Origin: Zoogloea oleivorans
GTDB taxonomy: Bacteria > Pseudomonadota > Gammaproteobacteria > Burkholderiales > Rhodocyclaceae
Assembly (NCBI RefSeq): GCF_008107625.1
Contig: NZ_SDKK01000008.1
Span: 173,584-237,583 of the forward strand
Direction: 5' to 3'
Length of the DNA stretch: 64,000 bases
Below are positions 43,737-53,287 of the stretch, one piece after another; within the stretch, counting starts at the first letter, position 1; every line of letters starts with the position of its first letter. Below the pieces are notes generated by a model. The model saw only the letters and a list, made by a program, of their open reading frames with translations, was not told the origin of the DNA and searched no databases. Both the position numbers and the translations under genes were made by a program.

Positions 43737-44744
43737 TCAGGTGCTAACGGCAATTACCGTGCGCCCCTTGACCCGGCCGGCGATGAAGTCGTGGAATACG
43801 CCCGGTAAATCGGCAAAAGGCACGGTGCGGGTCATCTCGCCCAGGTGACGGGGCTTGAGGTCCGTCGCCAGACGCTCCCACACCTTCGCCCGGGTCGGGA
43901 AACCCATGTAGCCGGAGTCCACCCCAAGCAGGCTCACGCCGCGCAGGATGAACGGGAACACGGTAGTCGGCAGATTGATGCTCTGGGCGTTGCCGATGCT
44001 GGCCACCGTGCCGGCCTGCTTCATGGTAGACAGCACCCAGGCCAGAATGTCACCGCCGACGTTGTCCACGGCACCCGCCCACAAGCCGACGTCGAGGGGG
44101 CGCGTTTTGGCCGGGTCGATGGTGTCGCGCAGCTTGATCTCGGCGGCACCGAGATTCTTCAGGTAGTCCTCTTCGTGGGCTTTGCCGGTCAGGGCGACCA
44201 CGTGATAGCCGAGCCCGGCCAGCATGTCGATGGCCAGCCCGCCAACACCGCCGCTGGCGCCAGTGACGATCACCGGGCCATTTTCGGGACGCAGGCCGTT
44301 GTCTTCCATGCGCACGATGCCCAGCGCCGCCGTAAAGCCCGCCGTACCCAGCGCCATCGCATCGAACAGCGACAAGCCGGCCGGCAGCGGCACCACCCAG
44401 CCGGCCGGAATCCGGGCGTACTCGGCGTAACCACCGTGATGCGCCACGCCGATGTCGAAGCTGGTGGCGATCACCGGATCGCCAGTCTTGAAGCGCGGAT
44501 CGCTGCTCTCGACGACCGTGCCGGACAGATCAATGCCGCCTGCGCAGGGGAAACGGCGGATGATCTTGCCGGCACCGGTGGCAGCCAGCGCATCCTTGTA
44601 ATTCACGCTGGAGTAAGCCACCTTGATGAGCACCTCACCGGCATCGAGTCCGTCGACGGTGAGTTCTTCCATGGCGGCGGAAACCTTGCGGTTTTCGTCC
44701 TGGCGAATGAGGTAGGCCTGAAAGGGGGGGATATTGCCGGACAT
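43737..44744 (-). CDS. acuI: Acrylyl-CoA reductase-like MDR oxidoreductase, AcuI/YhdH family
   Basis: A 335-residue zinc-independent MDR enzyme of the YhdH/AcuI branch. Its marks are VAYSSVNYKDALAATGAGKIIRRFPC, DLSGTVVESSDPRFKTGDPV, VTGASGGVGGLAIDMLAGLGYHVVALTGK, and GVDSGYMGFPTRAKVW. AcuI reduces acrylyl-CoA to propionyl-CoA with NADPH, which fits prpE close by, though the two genes are not in one operon. I chose the ATG at 44744 because GAGGAG lies seven bases upstream; 27 residues of an upstream in-frame extension have no family match. Confidence 0.87.
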   Translation of the reverse strand: MSGNIPPFQAYLIRQDENRKVSAAMEELTVDGLDAGEVLIKVAYSSVNYKDALAATGAGKIIRRFPCAGGIDLSGTVVESSDPRFKTGDPVIATSFDIGVAHHGGYAEYARIPAGWVVPLPAGLSLFDAMALGTAGFTAALGIVRMEDNGLRPENGPVIVTGASGGVGGLAIDMLAGLGYHVVALTGKAHEEDYLKNLGAAEIKLRDTIDPAKTRPLDVGLWAGAVDNVGGDILAWVLSTMKQAGTVASIGNAQSINLPTTVFPFILRGVSLLGVDSGYMGFPTRAKVWERLATDLKPRHLGEMTRTVPFADLPGVFHDFIAGRVKGRTVIAVST

Positions 44745-44914
44745 GCTTTTCTCCTCGTGAAGCGGTGCGCGGACGGCACCTTTTGTGTTTGTCGCACGAT
44801 TATAGCCTCGCCCCACGGCACGCATTCCACGCTACATCGGCGCCAATTCCGCCCCAGCCTCAATACCCGCGCCGAATTGCCGTAAATGGGTTCATCGCCC
44901 GCCGGAAGACCATC

Positions 44915-45799
44915 ATGGCCCTCATCACGCAAGCCTTCGACAGCCTCGATTCATACACCGCCTTCTTCAGCCAGGAGCCTCTGCCTGTCCTGAAACACAC
45001 GGTCAAGGAACTGCAGGCCATGCGCGAACACGAAGACAGCATCAACGGCCGCACGGTCGCTGCGCTGGTGCTAAGTGACCCGATGATGACGCTGAAAGTG
45101 CTGATCTACATGGAAGAGCATCGGCGTGCCCGGCAAAACCATGACATCACCACCATCGAACGGGCGATCATGATGATGGGCATCTCGCCCTTCCTGCGCG
45201 AGTTTGCCGACCTGCCAACGATCGAGGGGCAGCTTGCAAGCCACCCCAAAGCCCTGGTCGGCGTCCTCAAGGTGATCAGCCGTGCCCGCCGCGCAGCCCG
45301 TTACGCCCGCGACTGGGCCATCCTCCGTCATGACCTGGATGTGGATGAAATCACCGTCGCAGCCCTGCTCACCGAAGTCACCGACATCCTGTGCTGGAGC
45401 TTTGCCCCGGCACTGACCTATCAGGTTTACGAGATGCAGCGCATCGACCGCAATTTGCGTTCTGTCGTTGCCCAGAAAGCCGCGTTCAACTTCTCGGCCA
45501 GGGAATTGCAGCTCGCCCTGGTGCGTCACTGGCACCTGCCGGACTTGCTGGTATCGATGATGGATGAGCGGCAGATCGAAAATCCGCGGGTGCGTACGGT
45601 GCAACTGGCCAACAGCCTGGCACGCCACACGGGCCAGGGCTGGGACAATGCGGCGATTCCCGATGACCTGAGCGCCATCGAAGCCCTGCTGCACATCGGC
45701 CGGGAAAACCTGCTCAACCGGCTGTCGGCCCCCCACGAAGCCATAGAGAGCCTGCTCAATGCCGGTGGCAGCGCCGACGGGGCACTGCCACCACCCTGA
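44915..45799 (+). CDS. HDOD-like signalling domain protein
   Basis: A 294-residue helical protein. Segments such as VAALVLSDPMMTLKVLIYM, TTIERAIMMMGISPFLREF and VAALLTEVTDILCWSFAP follow the HDOD pattern (helical bundle derived from HD phosphohydrolases without the metal His-Asp pair). The ATG at 44915 comes after CGGAAGACC. No second domain is present. HDOD proteins are linked to signalling, motility and stress in many Proteobacteria, but this member has no recognisable partner. It converges with uup. Confidence 0.8.
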   Translation: MALITQAFDSLDSYTAFFSQEPLPVLKHTVKELQAMREHEDSINGRTVAALVLSDPMMTLKVLIYMEEHRRARQNHDITTIERAIMMMGISPFLREFADLPTIEGQLASHPKALVGVLKVISRARRAARYARDWAILRHDLDVDEITVAALLTEVTDILCWSFAPALTYQVYEMQRIDRNLRSVVAQKAAFNFSARELQLALVRHWHLPDLLVSMMDERQIENPRVRTVQLANSLARHTGQGWDNAAIPDDLSAIEALLHIGRENLLNRLSAPHEAIESLLNAGGSADGALPPP

Positions 45800-45805
45800 C
45801 GCGCG

Positions 45806-47725
45806 TTATTTGCCCGCAGCGCGGGCTTCCAGCAATTCCCAGCGCACCATCGACGCGTCGATTTCGCTCTCCAGCACCTGCAGGCGCGTATTGAATTGCA
45901 GCGCATCCTGAGGAGCATCGCGGTAAATCGCCGGATCGTTGAGCTTGGCCTGCAGACTGCCCTGCTCCGCCTCCAGCCTGGCAATCAGGTCCGGCAGCGC
46001 TTCCAGTTCCCGTTGCTCCTTCCAGCTCAACTTGGCCGGCTTGGCAGCAACCGGCGCCGGTGCTGCGGCCGGAACGTCCTTCTTCGGTGCCGACGCCTTC
46101 ACGGCAGTTGCCTGGGTGCTTGACACCGCGGTCTTGCGGACCCGCAGCCAATCTTCGTAGCCACCCACATATTCCTTCCAGTGACCGTCTCCTTCGGAGG
46201 CGATGACCTGGGTCACCACGTTGTCGAGGAAGGCCCGGTCGTGACTGACCAGGAAAACCGTGCCGTCGTACTGGGCGAGCAGGTCTTCAAGCAGATCGAG
46301 AGTTTCGATATCCAGGTCGTTGGTCGGCTCATCGAGCACCAGCACGTTGGCCGGACGGGCAAACAGGCGGGCCAGCAGCAGCCGGTTGCGTTCGCCACCC
46401 GACAGGGACTTGACCGGCGAACGGGCCCGTTGCGGCGAGAACAGGAAATCGCCGAGGTAGCCGATGATGTGCGTGCGGTGGCCGGCAATCTCCACAAAAT
46501 CCGAACCCGGACTGATGACTTCGGTGAGCGGCGCTTCGGGATCGAGCTGGGCCCGCAACTGGTCGAAATAGGCAACGGTCTGGCGGGTTCCACGGCGCAC
46601 CACGCCCGCATCCGGCTCCAGCTCGCCGAGAATCAGCTTGAGCAGGGTCGTCTTGCCGGCACCATTGGGGCCGATCAGGCCAATACGGTCGCCGCGCAGG
46701 ATGCGGGTGGAAAAGTCGTTCACGATGCGGCGCTCGCCGAAATACTTGTCCACGTGATCCAGCTCCGCCACCATCTGGCCGCTGCCATCACCCCGATCGA
46801 GAGACAGCTTGACGTTGCCAAAGCGCTCACGACGCGCGCCACGTTCTCCGCGCAGGGCTTCCAGACGACGCACACGGCCTTCGTTGCGGGTCCGGCGGGC
46901 TTCGACGCCCTTGCGGATCCACACTTCCTCCTGGGCCAGCAGCTTGTCAAAACGCGCGTTGGCCTTTTCTTCGGACTCCAGCTGTTCAGCCTTGCGGGCC
47001 AGATATTCGCTGAAGCGCCCGGGAAAGCTGCTCAGGATGCCCCGATCGAGTTCAACGATGCGGGTTGCCACGTGATCGAGGAACACCCGGTCGTGGGTAA
47101 TCACCACCACCGCGCCGGGAAAATCGCGGATCAATTCTTCAAGCCACAGGATGCCGTCGATATCCAGATGGTTGGTCGGCTCATCCAGCAGCAGGATTTC
47201 CGGCTCGCCGACGAGCGCCCGGGCCAGCGCCACGCGCTTGATACCACCACCCGAAAGGCTGCCCACCACCGCATCGCCATCCAACCGGAGCTGGGCCAGG
47301 ACCTGCTCGACCTTCTGCTCCATGCGCCAGGCCTGCGCCTCCTCGACCCGATGCTGGACTTCCTCCAGGCGGGCCAGCGCGGCCTCACTGGCATCGTCGG
47401 CCAGCGCCGACATCGCCGCGTGGTAATCGACCAGCAACTGCGCGACATTGCCAAGGCCGTCGGCGACCGTCGCAAAGACACTGCGCTCCATCGGGAACTC
47501 GGCCTCCTGTGGCACATAGGCGATCCTGGCGCCTGGCTGCAGCCACAGACGACCGTCGTCGAGGGACGCCTGCCGGGCAAGGGTCTTCAGCAGGCTGGAC
47601 TTGCCACTGCCGTTGCGGCCGATAAGGGCGACGCGTTCGCCAGGGTCGAGCTGGAAGGAAGCCTTGTCCAGCAGGGCTACGTGACCAAAGGCAAGGCAGG
47701 CATCGTCGAGGGTAATCAGGGGCAT
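45806..47725 (-). CDS. uup: ABC-F family ATPase Uup
   Basis: A 639-residue cytoplasmic protein with two ABC ATPase domains and no membrane segment. The first has LIGRNGSGKSSLLKTLA, LSGGGIKRVALARAL and LLLDEPTNHLDIDGILWLEE. The second has LIGPNGAGKTTLLKLIL, LSGGERNRLLLARLF and VLDEPTNDLDIETLDLLED. The linker (residues 235-300) and the C-terminal coiled coil (PDLIARLEAEQGSLQAKLND) are those of Uup. Uup works on the ribosome or on replication intermediates. It starts 7 bp beyond the end of the convergent HDOD-like gene. Confidence 0.94.
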   Translation of the reverse strand: MPLITLDDACLAFGHVALLDKASFQLDPGERVALIGRNGSGKSSLLKTLARQASLDDGRLWLQPGARIAYVPQEAEFPMERSVFATVADGLGNVAQLLVDYHAAMSALADDASEAALARLEEVQHRVEEAQAWRMEQKVEQVLAQLRLDGDAVVGSLSGGGIKRVALARALVGEPEILLLDEPTNHLDIDGILWLEELIRDFPGAVVVITHDRVFLDHVATRIVELDRGILSSFPGRFSEYLARKAEQLESEEKANARFDKLLAQEEVWIRKGVEARRTRNEGRVRRLEALRGERGARRERFGNVKLSLDRGDGSGQMVAELDHVDKYFGERRIVNDFSTRILRGDRIGLIGPNGAGKTTLLKLILGELEPDAGVVRRGTRQTVAYFDQLRAQLDPEAPLTEVISPGSDFVEIAGHRTHIIGYLGDFLFSPQRARSPVKSLSGGERNRLLLARLFARPANVLVLDEPTNDLDIETLDLLEDLLAQYDGTVFLVSHDRAFLDNVVTQVIASEGDGHWKEYVGGYEDWLRVRKTAVSSTQATAVKASAPKKDVPAAAPAPVAAKPAKLSWKEQRELEALPDLIARLEAEQGSLQAKLNDPAIYRDAPQDALQFNTRLQVLESEIDASMVRWELLEARAAGK

Positions 47726-47816
47726 GGTTCAGACAGGCGGACTGGCGGGAAGGCCGCGATTCTACTCTGCTAGAGCGCCAAAACAGTTGTTGACGGCAGC
47801 CGGGGCTATCTGATCA

Positions 47817-47835
47817 AATACGAATCAATCTCATT
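47817..47835. promoter_or_regulatory. Putative Fur box upstream of hemP-bfd-bfr
   Basis: AATACGAATCAATCTCATT, read in reverse as AATGAGATTGATTCGTATT, shares the AATGA-AT-ATT pattern of Fur sites. It is 15 bp upstream of the hemP start codon. Iron control of these genes is usual in Proteobacteria; the site itself is an inference from a fair, not perfect, match. Confidence 0.5.
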
Positions 47836-47849
47836 CTGTTTACTGTTTC

Positions 47850-48035
47850 GTGGATAAAACTTCTGCGCCACCACTCTGTAGCGACCATGCCGACAAGCCC
47901 GCTTGCGGCCAGCTTGAGTCTCCGATCCGGAGCAAGGATCTGTTCAACGGGCGCCCATGCGTGTTTATCGAGCATGAAGGCATGATTTACGCACTCCGCA
48001 CAACACGTGCGGGAAAACTGATACTGACCAAGTAA
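47850..48035 (+). CDS. hemP: Hemin uptake protein HemP
   Basis: A 61-residue protein. The C-terminal half SKDLFNGRPCVFIEHEGMIYALRTTRAGKLILTK is the full HemP family motif (Ser-x-x-Leu-Phe ... His-x-Gly-x-x-Tyr-x-Leu-Arg-x-Thr ... Gly-Lys-Leu-Ile-Leu-Thr-Lys). The first 25 residues are variable. HemP proteins regulate or assist haem uptake in iron-limited cells. It is followed by bfd after 38 bp, and a Fur-like site lies just upstream. Confidence 0.93.
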   Translation: MDKTSAPPLCSDHADKPACGQLESPIRSKDLFNGRPCVFIEHEGMIYALRTTRAGKLILTK

Positions 48036-48073
48036 CAGCAGCACAACCATCCAGGCTTGAAGGAAACAGGACA

Positions 48074-48307
48074 ATGTACGTTTGCGTCTGTCGTGCGGTT
48101 ACCGAAAAGCACATCGAAACGGCCGTGCTCGGCGGCGCTCGTCGGCTCCGGGATCTTCGGGTACAGTTAGGTGTTACCGAAGAGTGCGGGCGCTGCGCCA
48201 AGTGCGCCAAGCAATGCCTGGACGGTGCTATCGATCAGGCCTGTAGCGCATCTCTTCGCCCGGCGTGTAGCCCCACTCCATTTCACCTGATCCAGGAGGC
48301 AGCATGA
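48074..48307 (+). CDS. bfd: Bacterioferritin-associated ferredoxin
   Basis: A 77-residue Bfd. The four [2Fe-2S] ligands are in [14 protein letters not shown] (Cys4, Cys6) and [16 protein letters not shown]. The size and the CxC then CxxC layout are those of Bfd, which gives electrons to bacterioferritin so iron can be released. The C-terminal tail is longer than usual. AAGGAAACAGGAC precedes the ATG. It overlaps bfr by four bases (ATGA). Confidence 0.95.
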   Translation: MYVCVCRAVTEKHIETAVLGGARRLRDLRVQLGVTEECGRCAKCAKQCLDGAIDQACSASLRPACSPTPFHLIQEAA

Positions 48308-48780
48308 AAGGCGACAAGAAAGTCCTGCAACACCTCAACAAGCAACTCACCATCGAACTGACGGCCATCAACCAGTACTTCCTGCATGCCCGGATGTACA
48401 AGAACTGGGGCCTCAGCAAGCTTGGCAAGCACGAGTACGAAGAGTCCATCGAAGAGATGAAGCACGCTGACCTGCTGATCGAGCGCGTCCTCTTTCTGGA
48501 AGGCCTGCCCAACCTGCAGAACCTCGACAAGCTGATGATCGGCGAGAACGTTCCGGAATGCCTGCAGGGCGATCTCAAGCTGGAACTGGGCGGGCACGCG
48601 CACCTCAAGGACGCCATCGCCTACTGTGAGTCCGTCAAGGACTACGTCAGCCGCGACATCTTCCAGGAGATCCTAGAAGATACCGAAGAACACATCGACT
48701 ACCTGGAAACCCAGCTCGACCTCGTCGACAAGGTCGGCATCCAGAACTACCTGCAATCACAGATGGATCCGGGTTCCTGA
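48304..48780 (+). CDS. bfr: Bacterioferritin
   Basis: A 158-residue bacterioferritin. The ferroxidase residues are in [23 protein letters not shown] and [18 protein letters not shown]; Met52 of the haem site corresponds to the Met in [33 protein letters not shown] completes the diiron site. Bfr stores iron and binds haem between subunits. It is translationally coupled to bfd, and a strong terminator follows 24 bp after the stop. Confidence 0.97.
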   Translation: MKGDKKVLQHLNKQLTIELTAINQYFLHARMYKNWGLSKLGKHEYEESIEEMKHADLLIERVLFLEGLPNLQNLDKLMIGENVPECLQGDLKLELGGHAHLKDAIAYCESVKDYVSRDIFQEILEDTEEHIDYLETQLDLVDKVGIQNYLQSQMDPGS

Positions 48781-48802
48781 TTACAGGTCCGGGTTGAAGC
48801 GC

Positions 48803-48830
48803 AAAAAAAGGGGCCCGAAGGCCCCTTTTT
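48803..48830. terminator. Bidirectional terminator between bfr and the acyl-CoA dehydrogenase gene
   Basis: AAAAAGGGGCC, CGAA loop and GGCCCCTTTTT form a perfect hairpin with T runs on both strands. It lies between the convergent ends of bfr and the acyl-CoA dehydrogenase gene and can serve both. Confidence 0.92.
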
Positions 48831-48853
48831 CATTCAAGCGACACGGAAGACAA

Positions 48854-50650
48854 TCAGAACTGATCTTCTTCCAGCGCCAGCGCACCAGCGGCACCATTGA
48901 CTACCGAGTAGGCCAGGCCGGGGGCCTGCGACAGCACGTGATCAGCATAGAAACGTGCAGTGGTGATCTTGGCCTTGTAGAAGGACGCGTCACCGCTGCC
49001 TTCGGCCAAACGACGTGCCGACACCAGCGCCGCACGACCCATCTGCCAGCCACCGGCCACGATGCCGAGCAGCTTCAGGAAGGGCACCGAGCCTACCGAT
49101 GCGGCCTTGATATCGCCACCATAGGTGGCCACGATGTAGGCCACGGCCTCTTCCAGCGCGGTTACGCCGGACGACAGGGACTTGCGGATGGCCGCAAACT
49201 CGTCGCCACTGGCCTCGGCCAGCTGGGCTTCGACCTTGCGCATTTCGCCGATCACGCCCTTGATGGTCAGACCGCTCTCACGGGCGATCTTGCGACCGAT
49301 CAAATCGTTTGCCTGAATGGCGGTGGTGCCTTCGTAGATGGCCGTGATGCGCGCATCGCGGAAGTGCTGGGCTGCACCGGTTTCCTCGATGAAGCCCATG
49401 CCGCCATGCACCTGCACGCCGGTGGAGGTGATCTCGATGGACGACTCGGTCAGCCAGCCCTTGACGACCGGGATCATCAGATCCATGAAGGCCTGGTTCT
49501 GCGCCCGCACGGCTTCGTCCGGATGGTGATGGGCCATGTCGGTGGCCGCACCAACCACGTAGGCCAGCGCACGCTGGGCCTCGATTTGCGACTTCATGCT
49601 CATCAGCATGCGGCGCACGTCGGCGTGGTGAATGATGCTCACCTTCGGGCCGCCGCGAACACCGGCTTCAGTGCCCTGAATACGATCCTTGGCGTAGGCC
49701 AGCGCCAGTTGGTAAGCGCGCTCGGAGAGGGCCAGGCCTTCCATGCCGACAGCAAAGCGGGCTTCGTTCATCATGATGAACATGTACTCGAGGCCGCGGT
49801 TGGCTTCGCCCACCAGGGTACCGATGGCGCCGCCCTTGTCGCCAAAGGCCAGCACTGCCGTCGGGCTGGCGTGGATGCCCAGCTTGTGTTCGATGGACAC
49901 GCAATGCACGTCGTTGCGCTCGCCCGGCGTGCCATCGGCGTTGAGCAGGAACTTCGGTACGACAAACAGGGAGATGCCCTTCACCCCTTCCGGTGCGTCC
50001 GGCAGACGGGCCAGCACCAGGTGGATGATGTTGTCGGTCATGTCGTGCTCGCCGTAGGTGATGAAGATCTTCTGGCCGAAGATCTTGTAGGTGCCATCAC
50101 CCTCGGGCACCGCGCGGGTGCGCACGGCAGCGAGGTCGGAGCCGGCGGACGGCTCGGTCAGGTTCATGGTGCCGGTCCATTCACCGCTCACCATCTTGTG
50201 CAGGTATTGGGCCTTCTGCTCGTCGGTGCCGCGCAGCTTGATGGATTCGATGGCGCCATTGGTCAGCATCGGACACAGGGAGAAGGCCATGTTGGCCGAC
50301 TTCCACATTTCCATCACCGCCGTAGAGACGAGCTTCGGCAGGCCCTGGCCGCCGAATTCGGGTTCGCAGGCCAACGCAGTCCAGCCGGCTTCGGCAAACT
50401 GCTTGTAGGCTTCCTTCCAGCCGGTCGCGGTACGCACTTCACCGTTAACCCAGGTGGCGCCTTCCTGGTCGCCGGTCCAGTTCAGCGGTGCGATGACGCC
50501 GCTGGCGAACTTGTTGGCTTCTTCCAGAACGGCATCAACCAGGTCGGCGGATGCGTCTTCACAACCCGGCAGGGCCGACACGGCCTCAAGGCCGGCCAGT
50601 TCCTGCATGACAAACTGCATGTCGCGAATGGGTGCGTTGTAACTGCTCAT
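48854..50650 (-). CDS. Acyl-CoA dehydrogenase, long-form DmdC/FadE-like
   Basis: A 598-residue acyl-CoA dehydrogenase with the extra C-terminal domain of the DmdC type. FAD and substrate motifs are MNLTEPSAGSDLAAVRTRA, the glutamate-containing region EIT-STGVQVHGGMGFIEETG, and FRDARITAIYEGTTAIQANDLIGRK. It is followed by an alpha-helical extension of about 130 residues. Electrons go to the ETF encoded by etfAB upstream on the same strand, with one CbiM-like gene between. The chain length of the substrate is not defined by the sequence. Confidence 0.92.
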   Translation of the reverse strand: MSSYNAPIRDMQFVMQELAGLEAVSALPGCEDASADLVDAVLEEANKFASGVIAPLNWTGDQEGATWVNGEVRTATGWKEAYKQFAEAGWTALACEPEFGGQGLPKLVSTAVMEMWKSANMAFSLCPMLTNGAIESIKLRGTDEQKAQYLHKMVSGEWTGTMNLTEPSAGSDLAAVRTRAVPEGDGTYKIFGQKIFITYGEHDMTDNIIHLVLARLPDAPEGVKGISLFVVPKFLLNADGTPGERNDVHCVSIEHKLGIHASPTAVLAFGDKGGAIGTLVGEANRGLEYMFIMMNEARFAVGMEGLALSERAYQLALAYAKDRIQGTEAGVRGGPKVSIIHHADVRRMLMSMKSQIEAQRALAYVVGAATDMAHHHPDEAVRAQNQAFMDLMIPVVKGWLTESSIEITSTGVQVHGGMGFIEETGAAQHFRDARITAIYEGTTAIQANDLIGRKIARESGLTIKGVIGEMRKVEAQLAEASGDEFAAIRKSLSSGVTALEEAVAYIVATYGGDIKAASVGSVPFLKLLGIVAGGWQMGRAALVSARRLAEGSGDASFYKAKITTARFYADHVLSQAPGLAYSVVNGAAGALALEEDQF

Positions 50651-50702
50651 TGTTTTTTCTCCACGGAATGTTGTTTTAGGTTTTACGACCTGGCGGGCCG
50701 GC

Positions 50703-51368
50703 CTACTTGTTCAACAAGTAACTCTTGTCATCGAAACTCGCCACCCACTCCGGGCGATACACCACCAGCAGGGTGAGGGCCATTCCCGACAACCAGGCTT
50801 CAGCAAAGCCCAGCAGCAGGAAGAAGGGCAAGTACTCGGACAAGAGCTTGTCCGCCGGGTAGGCGCCGGCGACAAACAGGCTCAGCGACGCGACGGCGCC
50901 CTGCACGAGGACGATCAGCGCAGCACCGAGAAAAGCGTTGATGAAGATGTAAACGAAGAAATTCCTGGGCAGCCAGCGCTCCACCACCCGAAAGTACACC
51001 GAGCTGACCAGCACCGGCACAATTCCCATCACCAGGAAATTGATCGGGTAAGCCGCCCACTCGACGCTGCCATTGAGCGTCACGCCAGCCAGCGCCAGTG
51101 CCAGCACAAGCAGTGCAAGCTGGGGACCGAAAATCAGCGTGGTCGCCATGGCGCCCAGCAGATGAAGATTGAGTCCGGGAGAGACACCGGCATTCAGGCT
51201 CCACAGCAGGGTCAGAATGACGGCGGCGCCGAGAAGGGCATTGAGTTGATGCCCGTCGAGAAGACGCCGCCAGGGGGCCGACAAGATGCACCATGCCCCG
51301 ACCCCCAATCCGCCAAGCGCAGCACAGGCATGCCACACAAAGGAAAAGAGATCGGGCGCAAAGTTCAT
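50703..51368 (-). CDS. CbiM-like energy-coupling factor permease
   Basis: A 221-residue inner-membrane protein with about six hydrophobic helices. LHLLGAMATTLIFGPQLALLVLALA is the CbiM signature of cobalt or nickel ECF transporters, and YPINFLVMGIVPVLVSSVYF also fits. There is no CbiN, CbiQ or CbiO gene nearby. The N terminus (MNFAPDLFSFVWHA) lacks the MHIxxG metal site of true CbiM proteins, so it may not carry metal. It sits 29 bp downstream of etfA and 52 bp upstream of the acyl-CoA dehydrogenase gene, perhaps by chance. Confidence 0.85.
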   Translation of the reverse strand: MNFAPDLFSFVWHACAALGGLGVGAWCILSAPWRRLLDGHQLNALLGAAVILTLLWSLNAGVSPGLNLHLLGAMATTLIFGPQLALLVLALALAGVTLNGSVEWAAYPINFLVMGIVPVLVSSVYFRVVERWLPRNFFVYIFINAFLGAALIVLVQGAVASLSLFVAGAYPADKLLSEYLPFFLLLGFAEAWLSGMALTLLVVYRPEWVASFDDKSYLLNK

Positions 51369-51397
51369 TCAACCGGCCCCGGATCGAACGCTGTTCC

Positions 51398-52339
51398 TCA
51401 GACTGCGGAGGTGAGCTGGGGAACGGCTTCGAACAGATCAGCCACGAGGCCGTAATCAGCCACCTGGAAGATCGGTGCTTCCGGATCCTTGTTGATCGCC
51501 ACGATCACCTTGGAATCCTTCATGCCCGCCAGATGCTGGATGGCACCGGAAATCCCCACCGCGACGTAAAGCTGCGGAGCGACGATCTTGCCGGTCTGGC
51601 CGACCTGATAATCGTTCGGCACGTAGCCGGCATCGACTGCTGCCCGGCTGGCGCCCATGGCAGCGCCCAGCTTGTCGGCGAGGGGTTCCAGCACGCGATG
51701 GTAGTTTTCGCTGCTGCCCATGCCGCGACCACCGGAAACGATGATTTTGGCGGCGCCCAGCTCGGGGCGCGCCGACTTGGTCAGCTCGCGGCCAACCAGC
51801 TTCGACAAGCCCAGATCGGCCACGGCAGCCACCTGTTCGACAGCGGCGGCACCGCCCTCGCCTGCCGCCTCAAAAGCGGTGGTACGCACGGTGATGACCT
51901 TGACGCTGTCGGACGACTTGACCGTCGCCAGCGCGTTGCCGGCGTAGATCGGGCGCACGAAGGTGTCGGGGGATTCAATGCCGACGATCTCGGAGATTTG
52001 CGCCACATCCAGCAGAGCGGCTACGCGGGGCAGCACGTTCTTGCCGAAGGTGGTGGCGGCAGCCAGGACATGGCTGATTGCACCACCGGAGGCCTGAACC
52101 ACAGCCACAATCTGGGCAGCCACGTTCTCGGCTTGCTGTTCGGCGAAGGCAGCGGAGTCGGCCACCAGCACCTTGGCAACACCGGCAACCTTGGCGGCCG
52201 CTTCGGCAGCAGCGCCGGAACCGGCGCCCACCACGAGAACGGCAACGTCGCCGCCCAGCTTGGCTGCAGCGGACACGGTATTGAGGGTAGCGCCCTTCAG
52301 GGACGCATTGTCGTGCTCGGCAATAACCAGAATCGTCAT
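51398..52339 (-). CDS. etfA: Electron transfer flavoprotein alpha subunit
   Basis: A 313-residue EtfA. The N-terminal domain begins [20 protein letters not shown], and the C-terminal FAD domain has [61 protein letters not shown] and [20 protein letters not shown]. It takes electrons from acyl-CoA dehydrogenases and passes them to ETF:quinone oxidoreductase. Its start overlaps the etfB stop (TAATG). Confidence 0.97.
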   Translation of the reverse strand: MTILVIAEHDNASLKGATLNTVSAAAKLGGDVAVLVVGAGSGAAAEAAAKVAGVAKVLVADSAAFAEQQAENVAAQIVAVVQASGGAISHVLAAATTFGKNVLPRVAALLDVAQISEIVGIESPDTFVRPIYAGNALATVKSSDSVKVITVRTTAFEAAGEGGAAAVEQVAAVADLGLSKLVGRELTKSARPELGAAKIIVSGGRGMGSSENYHRVLEPLADKLGAAMGASRAAVDAGYVPNDYQVGQTGKIVAPQLYVAVGISGAIQHLAGMKDSKVIVAINKDPEAPIFQVADYGLVADLFEAVPQLTSAV

Positions 52340-53088
52340 TACAGCACCTTCGCTTCGTTCTTGAGTTTTTCGACCAGCTGCGCCACGTCAGCCACCATCA
52401 CGCCCGCGCTGCGCTTGGCAGGCTCGACAACCTTGAGGGTCGTCAGGCGCGGCGTCACGTCGACACCCAGATCCGCCGGCTTGACGGTTTCCAGGGGCTT
52501 CTTCTTCGCCTTCATGATGTTCGGCAGCGTTGCGTAACGCGGCTCATTGAGGCGCAGGTCGGTGGTCACCACCGCCGGCAGGGAAATCTCGAGCGTTTCG
52601 AGGCCGCCGTCGATTTCGCGGGTTACGGTGGCCTTGCCATCGCCAACCGCTACCTTGGAGGCAAAAGTCGCCTGAGGCCAGCCCATCAGTGCGGACAACA
52701 TCTGGCCGGTCTGGTTGGCGTCGTCATCGATGGCCTGCTTGCCGCAGATCACCACTTGGGGCTGTTCGCGGTCGCACAGGGCCTTGAGCAGCTTGGCAAC
52801 GGCCAAAGGCTGCAGATCGGCGTCGGTTTCGACGAGAATGCCGCGGTCGGCGCCGATGGCCATGGCGGTGCGCAGAGTTTCCTGGCAGGCGCCAACGCCG
52901 CAGGACACGGCCACCACTTCGGTTGCCACGCCGGCTTCCTTGAGGCGTACGGCTTCTTCGACGGCAATTTCGTCGAAGGGGTTCATGGACATCTTGACGT
53001 TGGCGATATCTACGCCGGAACCATCACTCTTCACACGCACCTTGACGTTGTAGTCGACGACGCGTTTAACGGGAACCAGAATCTTCAA
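52339..53088 (-). CDS. etfB: Electron transfer flavoprotein beta subunit
   Basis: A 249-residue EtfB. It begins [20 protein letters not shown] and has [51 protein letters not shown] and [24 protein letters not shown], the family signature. It binds AMP and forms the dimer with EtfA. It is the first gene of the unit etfB-etfA-cbiM-like-acyl-CoA dehydrogenase, about 200 bp from the divergent TetR regulator. Confidence 0.97.
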   Translation of the reverse strand: MKILVPVKRVVDYNVKVRVKSDGSGVDIANVKMSMNPFDEIAVEEAVRLKEAGVATEVVAVSCGVGACQETLRTAMAIGADRGILVETDADLQPLAVAKLLKALCDREQPQVVICGKQAIDDDANQTGQMLSALMGWPQATFASKVAVGDGKATVTREIDGGLETLEISLPAVVTTDLRLNEPRYATLPNIMKAKKKPLETVKPADLGVDVTPRLTTLKVVEPAKRSAGVMVADVAQLVEKLKNEAKVL

Positions 53089-53287
53089 TGCTGCGCTCCT
53101 TAAAATTTAGAGGTTCTCCACCATTTTCTGGGATTGCGGCAAACGGCAGACATACGATAATACCGGCCCGCAACCCTGTTTTTTGACTGCCGCGCTCCGG
53201 TTGCGATTACGCGAGAACACGAAGGCGGAGCAGCAGTTGCCAGCTTCTCACAGGCATCTTGCTTTGTCACTTTCCGTACGGTAGCGT

